A stretch of 64,000 nucleotides of DNA from Stratiolaelaps scimitus (taxonomy: Eukaryota; Arthropoda; Arachnida; Mesostigmata; Laelapidae), in contig JABWDB010000015.1 in assembly GCA_019614645.1 (NCBI GenBank), forward strand, positions 5,031,501 through 5,095,500, given 5' to 3'. Below, one piece after another: positions 36,476 through 46,198 of this stretch. A program made the translations under genes and the position numbers. The notes beneath the pieces were generated by a model that saw nothing but the letters and a program-made list of their open reading frames with translations, did no database searches and was not told the origin of the DNA. Position 1 is the first letter of the stretch, and each line of letters opens with the position of its first letter.

Positions 36476-36724
36476 TCATGAAACTGGGTAGCACTGAATA
36501 AAGAGACAAATCAAAAGCAGCTGCCGCAATATAACAAACACGTGGTACGAGCGTATGTGTATCACTGATGTATCTGCCACCTGTTTACGCCACCTTGATC
36601 ATCGCCGTTCAGCGTTTTCTCGATTTGTCCACGGCCCAACTGCCCGAGACGATATGCTCGCATGTGCTATTTATATGCACAACTCGTAACAACGACATCG
36701 TTCAACTCACCGTCGTCCACAAGC

Positions 36725-36793
36725 TGTTTTTTTTTTCGAGCTGACCCTCAGCTGTTCCCTTATCTGACAGGCCTCAGCTCCTAACCTTTAGGT
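36725..36793 (-). mobile_element. SINE family A, 3' fragment
   Basis: Reverse complement of the family A 3' end, including the oligo(A) tail (seen as T10) and GAGCTGACCCTCAGCTGTTC. 5'-truncated. Confidence 0.7.
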
Positions 36794-37115
36794 TCGTCCA
36801 CAAGCTGGCCCTACCACAGTCAATGAGTATATGATGGAGAGTGGCGTATGTAGAGAACGAATTTTTGGCAACAACTTGTCCTGCCGCTGGTGTCCTTGTC
36901 TTGTATTGCCTGAAACGGAACGGCCACATTTGGCCTTCTCTTGGGTCCCATTCCGTCCACGTCCGTCATATGACTCGTTGTTAGTTACTACCTGGCGGTT
37001 CCGTGGGCGTTAAGTGTTGGCCGAGAGTGAGCCTGAAATAGTTGAGTTACGGTAGCGTCGCCGGCGAGTTCAAACACCCCCTATCTAAAAGCAGCATTCG
37101 CCATGTGCTTGTAGC

Positions 37116-37168
37116 TGGTAACGGTAAAGGTTGTATTGGTATATTAAAGGAACTGTAGTTTTTTTATT
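37116..37168 (-). mobile_element. SINE family B, 3' end fragment
   Basis: Reverse complement GGTAAAGGTTGTATTGG followed by TATTAAAGGAACTGTAG and a T-rich end. Confidence 0.5.
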
Positions 37169-37557
37169 ATTACTATTACCTTTATTATTACTAGCACCGC
37201 TCTCAGAAGCCCCCAATAATAAATTAATAATTTAAGCCCCTGGTAATAAATATCTGATAGCAAACTAATGGATTAAACAGCAGATATTCCTGGCGGGACG
37301 ATATCAGTCGGCTGATACGACCATTCCCTCGCGCCAGCATTGTACAGCGTCGTTCGATAATTGATGAACCCTATTGTTGTTGTTATTATTACTATACATA
37401 TTAATTTAATAGCCGAATCATCGCCTGGTCCTTAACGTTATATATTCTCCGTTCACCAGTCACTGTATCCCGAGGACGTCACCGTCGTCGAGACACAGTG
37501 ACTGGCAATTCCATCAACGAATGAGTGTTCCATTACGTTCGATGTTGTTGCTTGCAG

Positions 37558-37660
37558 GAGTAACCCATTCTATGCAGGGGATGACAACGCGAACGTGGCC
37601 AAGATGAAGGAGATCCTCCTCAACTACGCCGTGCATAATCCACAAATTGGCTATACTCAG
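37558..37660 (+). CDS. TBC1D16: TBC1D16 exon 7, TBC domain ending at the glutamine finger
   Basis: The acceptor GTTGCTTGCAG ends at 37557 and the donor CAG|GTAAGG starts at 37661. The exon reads SNPFYAGDDNANVAKMKEIL and then LLNYAVHNPQIGYTQ. The final codon CAG encodes the Gln of the YxQ motif, the second catalytic finger of TBC GAPs, so the border falls exactly after a catalytic residue. Both fingers being intact supports a working GAP. A 28-bp tandem repeat begins 68 bases into the following intron. Confidence 0.95.
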
Positions 37661-37728
37661 GTAAGGAACAGATTGGAATTAGGCGACCCAATCGGGACTC
37701 AGGATGCCAGCCACAGCTGAACGACATG

Positions 37729-37792
37729 GGGGGCGCTCTGGTGTCGCGGGACCTTTGGGGGCGCTCTGGTGTCGCGGGACCTTTGGGGGCGC
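37729..37792. repeat. 28-bp tandem repeat, 2.3 copies
   Basis: Two identical 28-base units (37,729-37,756 and 37,757-37,784; core GGCGCTCTGGTGTCGCGGG) and the first eight bases of a third. Located in intron 7 of TBC1D16. Confidence 0.9.
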
Positions 37793-38218
37793 CTTGTACA
37801 CGGGCGTATAGCACCGGTATCTCCCGGCGACGTTCAGCCCATGGAGAATCGTTAATAGGAGAGTAATTTATACGTTCGCTAGTTGCTTGGACGCTCGCCT
37901 GTGAGCTTACGATGGCCGGCTAGATTGACGTTGTAGGTGGAGAGACGGGTGAATTAATTACCCTTTTTATATATATAAATATATATATATATATATGTAT
38001 GTCTATTCGGTTTCACTCAGGCGATAATACGTAAGCCGTACAAACGCTGCAGTTCTGTTAATTATCCAAAACATTATACTAGTACTATTATTATTATTAC
38101 TATTAATATTATTATCATTGTTGTTGTATCTGTTCTTGCCATGTACATATCTACTATTTCTTGTTAATTCGACGTGAACACCAAAAAACCAACAAACCCA
38201 AACAACAACAATGTCCAG

Positions 38219-38353
38219 GGCATGTCAGACCTGCTGGCGCCTATCCTGTTCGAGATCCGGGACGAAGCAGAGTCGTTCTGGTGCTTTGCGGGACTCATGC
38301 AGCGGACGTCGTTCGTCTCCTGTCCAACCGACACCGATATGGACAACAACCTG
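38219..38353 (+). CDS. TBC1D16: TBC1D16 exon 8, TBC domain core
   Basis: The acceptor AATGTCCAG ends at 38218 and the donor CTG|GTACGT begins at 38354. Forty-five whole codons read GMSDLLAPILFEIRDEAESF and then WCFAGLMQRTSFVSCP, a strongly conserved TBC helix pair (GMSDLxAPIL...FWCF.GLM). The exon starts and ends in phase 0. The frame stays open through the next intron for more than 100 codons, but that part is Asn/Thr-rich microsatellite-like sequence and is not conserved. Confidence 0.95.
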
Positions 38354-38904
38354 GTACGTACCATAACAGCCACGAACACCAGCACAACCTCATTGACGAC
38401 CACATTCACAAGAACCAAAACATCAAATAACAGCGGCAACAGGAACAGCAGCAGCGGCAGCCCCGGCAGCAATCATAGCAAACTCTACTGCTCTGCTACA
38501 CGCTTTGGAGCTGTGATTCTCGATAAAGCACAGTCAATTATCCACCATATCGCGCTATACCACCATACCACGTATGATAGCTGTCGCTCACACATTTATG
38601 CTATGTTGTCCTCAAGCAACTGTATCTACGATCAACGGTATCAGTCAACGTATATTGTAATTCTTCATATTCCCTCCTGCGTATTATATCGTTGTATATC
38701 ATACATATATCCGTGTACTTCATCTCAATGTGGTCGGCACGGGGGCCACGGTAGACCCACAATAGACTAGCCTCGTTGGTCAACACAGCCAGAAACTGGT
38801 TGTGGTGGTGATTCTATGGTGGTAATGGTGGTGGTGGTTACAACAACAATGTGCAACAGTTCTTACCTGCTTCGTGCCCGTTCGCCCGTTGGCCACCCTT
38901 CCAG

Positions 38905-39228
38905 AACTATCTCCGCGAGCTGTTAAAGCTGTTCTGCCCGTCATTCTACCGGCATCTGTCGCAGCATCTCGACGCTCTCGAGTTGCTGTTCGTCCACCGT
39001 TGGGTGCTGTTGTGCTTCAAGCGCGAGTTTCCGCCGGCGCAATCGCTGCTCGTCTGGGAAGCCTGCTGGTCGCAGTGGCTAACGGCACATTTTCACCTGT
39101 TCATCTGTGTGGCGATCATCGCCGTCTACGGTCAGGACGCCGTCACCCAGAGTATGACGCTTGACGAGATGCTCCTCCACTTTAGCTCGCTGGCGATGCA
39201 TATGGACGCGCGGATCGTCCTTCGAAAG
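38905..39228 (+). CDS. TBC1D16: TBC1D16 exon 9, TBC domain C-terminal half
   Basis: The acceptor ACCCTTCCAG ends at 38904 and the donor AAG|GTACAA starts at 39229. The 108 codons begin NYLRELLKLFCPSFYRHL and contain LLFVHRWVLLCFKREFPP, LLVWEACWSQWLT and HLFICVAIIAVYGQD, the landmark late TBC motifs (the CFKREF and WE.CW blocks). It ends LAMHMDARIVLRK, continuing as ARGLVYQF in exon 10. No stop or frameshift. Confidence 0.95.
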
Positions 39229-39743
39229 GTACAAAGGGGCACAAAAAGGGGAAATACGCCTCCACCAGGGTGTCACTATTATTAGTTACACTTAGGTAAA
39301 CTATTTCGGGCTAACTCGCGACCAATCAGATATATGACCACTATTGTGATAGCTACAGGATTTTGGGAAGTTCGGTGCTATTGTGTTTGAAACGGTTACG
39401 CAACCATACTATGCCACAGAGATAGTGTGAAGTATGAGGTCAAACAATGATGAGAGAAAATATTAACAAAAGTTAAAATATAATATATTCAATGAAGATG
39501 ACTACCGTTGTTCTGCGATTCCTCTCGTTGACGGGGTAAATTTCAAGCGAAGCAGTGTGGCTCAATGTTCTCGGAACCCTATGAGATCCATGCAGATATC
39601 TATTTCAATCTCGGCCCTCCCCCCGTAACGAGGTCTATAATATTCTCACAGTGAGAATAAGGCTCGCCCAGGCTGACCTTGTCAGTAGACGTAGCGTATG
39701 GCGCAACTTGCGTAACACCGGTGGCCTATCCGTTGTCCTTCAG

Positions 39744-39885
39744 GCTCGTGGCCTCGTTTACCAGTTCCGGTCACGTCGGCGCCTGCCGTGTAGCCTAGTA
39801 GCTCTGCTCACGACCTCGTCGACGTTTGATGCCACGTGGGATTCACACGCACTTCCATCAGTCCAATGCGTCTGTCCGGACTTCG
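39744..39885 (+). CDS. TBC1D16: TBC1D16 exon 10, end of TBC domain (alternative end at 39941)
   Basis: The acceptor GTTGTCCTTCAG ends at 39743. The reading ARGLVYQFRSRRRLPCSL, then WDSHALPSVQCVCPDFG, matches the RxLLYQFR...IPCSL...W(D/S)S..MPAVEC end of vertebrate TBC1D16. A GTGACA donor at 39886 is in phase 1, which exon 11 needs. If it is not used, translation continues DTGVCRNRAHLDTLHNF to a TGA at 39939-39941. I see no AATAAA between 39,941 and 41,340, which favours splicing to exon 11, but both ends may be made. Confidence 0.88.
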
Positions 39886-41127
39886 GTGACACCGGGGTCT
39901 GTCGGAACCGAGCACATCTTGATACATTGCACAACTTCTGATACAGGTATTATACTTCTGCAAAGGGGGACATTCGACCAACCAACAACGGCAATGAAGA
40001 TTTTGACAATAACACCAATCATTCTCGTAGTTTTCTTTGTATATTGTCTCTTGACACTCTCTGCTCATGAACTGCTGCAGTAGACAGGTTTGGGTGGCCC
40101 ACTGACAGGCCTCTGCTAGTAAGCGTCTATGTATAATATATTGTTTGGACTAGAAGTCGAGGCAATTTTTTCAGATCTGCTCCAATTATGAACGAAGATG
40201 TGTGGCGTGATACATATACAGATTGCCACAACTTTGCGCGTTTCATAGAGACGCGCATATATATATATATATATATATATGTTAGGCAGAGTCGAACAGA
40301 TTTATAGCTAATTAGTGTTACGATTCCGTGTTATTTTGTGAAACGATTTCTAATCGAGATATGCCGACGTTCCAGGTTCAGGCCGCGCTCTCCTTCGGGG
40401 GATGACGCGGCCAAGAGCTTCTCATGTGTCCTGCCGAAAATCTCCTGCACGATCACCCTTCGCTGAGGCTACACAACGCAACGCCAGGCCAACTCGGGCC
40501 ACTCGCGTGAGCCTGTGTGAATCGCTCTCGGGACAGGCCGAGAAGGGCCTGATAGGCATACAGCAACGATGCCGCGGTGGATCACGCCACTTGCTCGACT
40601 CGAATTCAGATGGCATCGCAAACATCTCACTCGTTTGGCGGCGAAATAATCGACGAGTCATTCTGGCCACCTGAGCGCATCCGAATGCATAATAATGAAA
40701 AAGCTGCTCATCGACACGTCTTGGTGATTGGCCGAGCCACGCGGGCCGTCTCCAGCCTACCGATGCCTGCCGGTGGTCCTACCACGCAGAGTGGATCTCC
40801 GAACTATCCAGCCGTTCGTGTCATCTATTGCCGCAAACAAGGAGGCTCTCCTTGAGGATCGTGACGCTGAATGCCGTTCTCATCAAGTCCGAAAATGGAA
40901 ACCACCCATGGGCGAAATCAGAAAGCGCAGCTTCGTCGAAACGAATCACAGCAGAATGACAACGCATACCGGGAACGCACACCTGAAAAACTCGAATATT
41001 CCATCTATAGTAATATCATGATACAATATCAAAAACAGCTAGATAGCTGACAGACATCTTGGACCATTCGAGGTATGCTCTCCTCGCTAACCTTATCCTT
41101 CTCATCGAATTACATTATTACAATTAC

Positions 41128-41171
41128 GAACACACACACACATACACACACAAACACACACACAAAGACAC
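41128..41171. repeat. (CA)n microsatellite
   Basis: ACACAC units with single-base interruptions, in the last intron of TBC1D16. A GT-rich run also occurs at 43,070-43,125. Confidence 0.85.
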
Positions 41172-41359
41172 ACTCCGCAGCAGGGAGAAAGACAAGGCCC
41201 AATTGTACACGCGGATCTCACGCCCGTTAGGTCTGATCAGTGAACCAGCGTGGTAACGAAGGATAGGGTTCCGCGTGGTGGTCATTGCTCTTGCCGCTAT
41301 TGTTGACATGATTTGATATCCTCTCCACGTAGGATTGTTGCTTACCACTCATTCGTCAG

Positions 41360-41535
41360 GTTGGCGTTGCTCACAACAGTCCGATAGCGGCCCCGCGTCC
41401 CTCAGAGCCGATTTGGGCCTGATCCGGATCGCACACAATACCGGTGCCGAGCGTTTGCGGCAGGACGAGGATGTAGAATATGGAGAGGACATTTCGTTCT
41501 CATCGTGGCTGGGCCTTATCGGCCTAATCGATTAG
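41360..41535 (+). CDS. TBC1D16: TBC1D16 candidate last exon 11, acidic C-terminal tail
   Basis: The acceptor CATTCGTCAG ends at 41359; the first two bases complete a Gly codon with the base left by the 39,885 donor. The 57 residues include SDSGPASLRADLGLIRIAHN and the acidic RLRQDEDVEYGEDISFSSWL, then a TAG at 41533-41535. Codon use is GC-rich at third positions like the other exons, unlike the flanking DNA. An AATAAA lies 136 bases downstream. There is no clear match to the vertebrate tail, which is poorly conserved in any case. It is supported by phase, composition and the poly(A) signal rather than by homology. Confidence 0.6.
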
Positions 41536-41670
41536 GCCAGTGAATCGAGATCAGCAGCCCCCGCCCCCATCGAGGACGGGGCGGAATATGCTTTGTACTG
41601 TACATAGTATCATAGCTTATTATTGTATTAATTATATTGATTATATTATTCTGTAAAAGGAATACACGTA

Positions 41671-41676
41671 AATAAA
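41671..41676 (+). terminator. AATAAA polyadenylation signal for TBC1D16
   Basis: AATAAA followed by an A-rich stretch, 136 bases after the exon 11 stop. It is the first canonical signal downstream of the TBC domain. Confidence 0.55.
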
Positions 41677-41766
41677 AGAAAAAACGGCTGATGTCCGTCT
41701 CGGTGATACCGGCATTCGGGGACGTTCCCCTGTTTCCAACGACTAGAGCTAATAAGCTAATAAGCC

Positions 41767-41777
41767 CTTATATATAC

Positions 41778-41816
<39 letters not shown>
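41767..41816. repeat. (TA)n microsatellite
   Basis: About 50 bases of TA with a few interruptions, 90 bases after the TBC1D16 poly(A) signal. Confidence 0.9.
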
Positions 41817-41818
<2 letters not shown>

Positions 41819-41906
41819 GTCTTCGCAGTTTTATGCACAGCCAGTTGAGACACAAGAGGATAAATAAGAACGAGACTGCGCATATCATCTATTGTCTAGA
41901 GCCTAC

Positions 41907-41998
41907 CAAACGCAGGCCAAGAACCGCCGCCCAGCAAGAGTTCTGGATGAAGTTCTGACGGCCACTTCAGCGCTCCGTGCTGGCGGCAGCACTATGGG
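41907..41998 (-). CDS. Candidate second exon of the 42.7-kb membrane protein gene
   Basis: A strong acceptor lies just before it on the - strand: a pyrimidine tract (CTCTTCCCTTCG) and CCTTAG ending at 41999. The frame in phase 0, which is what the preceding GTAAGT donor requires, reads PIVLPPARSAEVAVRTSSRT and then LAGRRFLACV up to a GTAGGC donor at 41906. If that donor is not used, translation stops at once (TAG). The gene would run on toward the 3' end of TBC1D16 on the opposite strand. The product is not recognised. Confidence 0.3.
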
Positions 41999-42074
41999 CT
42001 AAGGTAACTTTACGAAGGGAAGAGCTGCTACAGAAGTTCTATTTATGATAAAGGAGGATTCTGCATCAAGCGGG

Positions 42075-42092
42075 GCGGGGGGGGGGGGGCGC
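42075..42092. repeat. Poly-G run
   Basis: GGGGCGGGGGGGGGGGGG-type run. Similar homopolymer C runs occur at 10,498-10,508, 22,077-22,090 and 44,438-44,450. Confidence 0.85.
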
Positions 42093-42299
42093 GGAGTAGG
42101 AATGTTCGTAAGGCGTCATTGCGTTGTGTGTCTGCATTGACTCGCTTAGATTTATCGAAAGTTTTCCCTGCTGTTTTGTGACCCATGCTACATCGATCAA
42201 ACGTCAACACTACAACAGCAGACAGTTGTTAGATGGCGAAGGACGGGGTTAGCTCCTTCGAGTTGCGTGTAGTGTCCGGGTCGCAGGCCGATAAGTAAC

Positions 42300-42336
<37 letters not shown>

Positions 42337-42537
42337 ATTAATATTAGTGGCGAGTGATGAATACTACTACACTGGTGATCATGTTCCTATCTAAATCAAT
42401 ATACGATATTGTTCATGTATTGAAAAACAAAACAAAAAATACGCGAGTGAGCGAACAGTGATCTATAGATTATAAGGGAGATGTTGCTAATTCTACTGTA
42501 ATACATATATTCGTCTTAACGGCTCGTCTATACTTAC

Positions 42538-42729
42538 GAAGGTCCCCACCATTGAGACGCCATATACGACAATAAAAAACATGGAATACCCCGCAACGGC
42601 GGCAAACGGAGCAATTTGCTGCCGAATTGAAAAATATAGACGGCTTGACAAACCCAATTCACTATCGGATCTAGTCGACATTGACGTTGCCCGCGGAACA
42701 TCCACCACCATGGTCTCACAGTGCGGCAT
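42538..42729 (-). CDS. First coding exon of an unrecognised membrane protein
   Basis: Reading leftward, two ATGs occur: 42729 and 42711. The second sits in a perfect Kozak context (ACCATGG). From it the exon gives 58 codons: a Ser/Thr-rich head (TSMSTRSDSELGLSSRL), then IRQQIAP and one clear transmembrane helix (residues about 33-58, including GYSMFFIVVYGVSMVG). It ends precisely at a consensus donor TTC|GTAAGT in phase 0. The region upstream has a possible acceptor (CGGTAG) so a 5' non-coding exon is likely. The helix resembles the first helix of many receptors and transporters, but it lacks the Asn typical of rhodopsin-type receptors, so I do not assign a family. Confidence 0.5.
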
Positions 42730-43363
42730 CGCTACCGGCGAATGACCGTATCGAAGGTAATGTCGGTCGTGATGCCGCCCCACAACAATGATGGCACAGG
42801 TGACACTTTCACGTAAGGATCGTTGTCCAGTGGGCCCTGGAGCGAACGCCTAAGTCAGACGGACCGAGCCCAACGGAGAGGGTGTGAGGTGATAGCAATT
42901 CAAAGAAAGATAACGATAATGACCGATCGAGTCAGCTACCAGTTATCGCCAAGCAGCTTTCGCTGATAGACCACATTGTTCGTGATCATGACGTAAGAAG
43001 CAGAACATCGCTAGCCGACCAATCTGCTCTGGGCGAACCGAATCCCGGATATATCTACCTATAACGTGTGTGTGTGTGCGTGTGGATATGTACGAATCTT
43101 TGAGTGTGTGTGGGCGTGTGTAAAATGTAGGACATACTCGATACAATGATGGTGGGCGGTCGAGGGTGTTACGATCTGATCGTATCCTAATATCGAAAGT
43201 TGATCGGGGTAAATGGCACAAGCAAGTGTCTGCTAATCAACCCCTAATCCTCGTATATCACGGTCACCATTCTGTTGTCAAATGGCCCTTGTTAAGCATA
43301 GTCCTTACTAAAATATGTGTGTTATAGCTACACTGCAATGGCTAACCGCCGACGATGCTGATC

Positions 43364-43398
<35 letters not shown>

Positions 43399-46162
43399 AT
43401 ATAATAACTACGCAGTGAGAGCGAAAGATACGAAGAGATGAACTCGAACCGCTGACGCTGGACGCTAATGGAGTCGGTTGATGCAAACGTTGTTCTGATC
43501 TTATCGCACTATATATATATATATATATATATACACAATGTTATTATTGGAGCTACTGTATGGATACCGTTATGTGGCTGGAGTACACCGACGTCGACGT
43601 CGATATCTCGGCCCCACACGAGAGGGCGACGGTATCTCGAGGGGTCGAAACGCGAGAGACGGTGACTGAACAACATATTGCTACACTATGACGGCCACCA
43701 CCGTTCGCTACGAGTGCTATTGTTTCAGTCTCGTCGTTCAATCCTACCATGCTTATCGATTAGATAGTAACAACGACAAGTGAGATTAGAGATTGACGGG
43801 GGCGCGAGATAGCGAGGCACATGAGATCGATTGTGCAAAAGTGATGGCCGAGTATGAGCAACGAGCTGATCAAGAACACACGAAATCGCGCTTCGAGTCG
43901 ACGGAGGAAGTCGCGCGAAGATCGAGCGTTCGAGTAAATGCGACGCGGATTTCGAGGATATGTATCGTGACATTAATCGGATGAACAATTGCGCGATTCG
44001 ATGATTCGTGCCGCGTTGAATGAAATCTACGACCCCCGACCCCCCCTCCACCACCCCGGGATTAAAAAAAAGTGGCGGCTCAACCTATTTCCGATTATTT
44101 TTCATCATCCTCTTTAATTAGGTCTTGCAAAATTCTGTCCTATCCTCACACTGCGTCATTATTTTAATGGCATTCTCCACCCGCCTTGCGCCCTGCAATA
44201 TACCCGGCTGTATTCGCGTACACTGATTATCATGACGACTGAGCAGTCATTTATTAGAATTGACCCACAAGCTTTGGTAATATTTATAGTTAATACGAAT
44301 AATAATTATAGAATAATAATAATAATCAAGAGATCCTCCTCAAAATGTTTGGACCGGTGCAGCCCGGGCAGGACCCCGTAACGAAACATTCTTGGTTTAC
44401 GATCAGGGGTATCAATAAAGCAAGCTCCCCTACGCACCCCCCCCCCCTCCCCATCAAGTGCGTGGATCACCCTGACACAAAATAGAGTCCTCACTAAAGC
44501 GTTTGCCGTATTTCGCATTCACGATGCAACAGATGTATACCAGCCGATATAAGGCGCCACGGGGGTGACTTACCTTCCAGGTTGTTGTTATGAGCGTTGC
44601 CATGCCCCGATCGAATGGTGATTGATGATGATAGCGATCCACGGATGGCGGAACAAGTATGAAGGGCATATCTGTCCCATATCAACAACCACTGAAACAT
44701 CGAATCTAGAAGTTTGTCTTTGAATCTCTTGTTCAATTATGTGGAATGAACCTAGCGCGCGCGTGTGTGTGACTGTGTGGGTGTCCTAATTAATAGCGTA
44801 GACGATGCAATATGTCTGGGACTCGTAAACAGGATCTGGAAATGAGAGAAACAGAGTTGCTGTTGTTTGTGGCATTATCTATATATTATTAATTTTATTA
44901 TTATTATTATTCTATTACGACAATATATTAATTCTCTTGGAATGCGAAGATAAAAAATTCATAATAAGTCAACTTCGCCATGTCATGTATTGTCATGCAT
45001 ATCCACAATGATTAGTGTCTGCAATGTGCGATACTATATAATTTTTGCAATAGCTTTCTCCGGCAAAATTGGCTGGCCGAAGATACACAGCAGTAATAAT
45101 GTCCGCGGTCCGCCTCAGTGGTTCATCCGCTCGTCGGCACCGACACTAACGCAACTATGGAGACGCCTTCGATATGTGGGCGGTAGGACTTCGGCCTGGC
45201 CTCTCTAGTTGGAACTTTTTGCCGCGAAGGACATGGGAAGGACATGCTTGATAATGACAACGACGACGAGCCAACCGTTGCGCAACGCGAGAATCTTGCG
45301 GCAATACAGACTGACCCAACCTGGGCGAATATCGCCGACTAATAAGCGCCAAACGAATGGCGGTTCCATATAATTACTATTGGAACACAATGTTGCAACA
45401 AAAACAAAGATATATATAGATATATATATATATATATATACCCGGCAGTGTCTCATTTTCATCGGATGGACGATAGTTAACCGAATTTCGCATTGTACCA
45501 CGAGAAATCTAGCAAGGATCGATCCACCGTAAAGAATCACTACAATATACTGTTTATCTAAATAGCAGTTCAAGTTAGGTGACAATTGCACCCCCCCCAA
45601 TAATACAATTGTAGTTTATATATTAATCATATTGCCACTACTCCGTTGTCACGCAATTGACATTCTATTTTGTTCCACAAACAATCGTTCATTCGATCAT
45701 CATACCCTGCTAGTGTGTTCGGCGTGTTGCGTGACGACGATTCACGCAGCACTCGCCGTGGTTATGCCACGTTCAAATTCGTACGAGTCACGAATATGTA
45801 TATTCGCATATGTATTCGCATATGTATATTCAACATATGCGATGCTATACGCGCACACAGCAGCAACATCTTCACTGCATCATCTCCACGTAACGTCTGT
45901 TATGAAATAGCGATATGCGCAAGTGAAAAGAGTCGCGAGACATATTAATGGCGAAAACGAATTGAACATTAATGTAAAGACACTGAGCATCGAGAACGTA
46001 GAAACGATACATGGGAGAATACGTGTGTGAAAAAACTACGTGTGTCTGTGACAAGAGAGTGAATCAATCAAGGTTGTTAAACGTGCCAACGAAATGGCTG
46101 CAGATTATAGCTATTATATATAGTGGCGATATAACAAAGAAATACCAGGAACTATTTAGTAG

Positions 46163-46198
<36 letters not shown>

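Larger units (their letters stand above)
33664..37557. other. Intron 6 of TBC1D16
   Basis: Contains SINE A and B fragments and GA-rich repeats. A + strand frame at 34,400-34,633 includes GACSRGKT, a Walker A-like string. Nothing else recognised. Confidence 0.6.
37661..38904. other. Introns 7 and 8 of TBC1D16 (separated by exon 8)
   Basis: Intron 7 (37,661-38,218) has the 28-bp tandem repeat and TA/ATT runs. Intron 8 (38,354-38,904) has CAA/AAC-rich simple sequence that keeps the frame open. No gene seen. Confidence 0.65.
39229..41359. other. Introns 9 and 10 of TBC1D16 (separated by exon 10)
   Basis: Intron 9 (39,229-39,743) shows nothing. Intron 10 (39,886-41,359), or 3' untranslated sequence if the 39,941 stop is used, has TA and CA runs and GC-rich overlapping frames at 40.4-40.7 kb on both strands that I could not assign. 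Confidence 0.55.
8855..41676 (+). other. TBC1D16: Gene model: TBC1D16-like Rab GTPase-activating protein, 11 joined exons
   Basis: The eleven exons listed separately join at GT..AG borders with every codon phase in agreement, giving about 870 codons; human TBC1D16 has 767 residues. The conserved C-terminal half follows the family residue by residue: a FHFHHGGLDKL block in exon 4, then the TBC domain across exons 6-10. Family knowledge: TBC1D16 stimulates GTP hydrolysis by Rab4A and acts in endosomal receptor recycling. Both catalytic fingers are present, so the protein should be active. The N-terminal half (exons 1-3) is low-complexity and diverged, and the family's N-terminal domain was not found, so an upstream exon is probably missing. 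Intron 4 is 12.95 kb. Identity is very likely; the N-terminus, the exon 2 border and the choice of last exon are uncertain. Confidence 0.9.

Noticed and set aside
38354..38770. Read-through of exon 8 into intron 8
   Set aside because: The open frame is Asn/Thr-rich simple sequence; the TBC alignment resumes only at 38,905.
43793..43932. Charged + strand frame ending at GTAAAT
   Set aside because: No pyrimidine tract at its possible acceptor and no partner exon.
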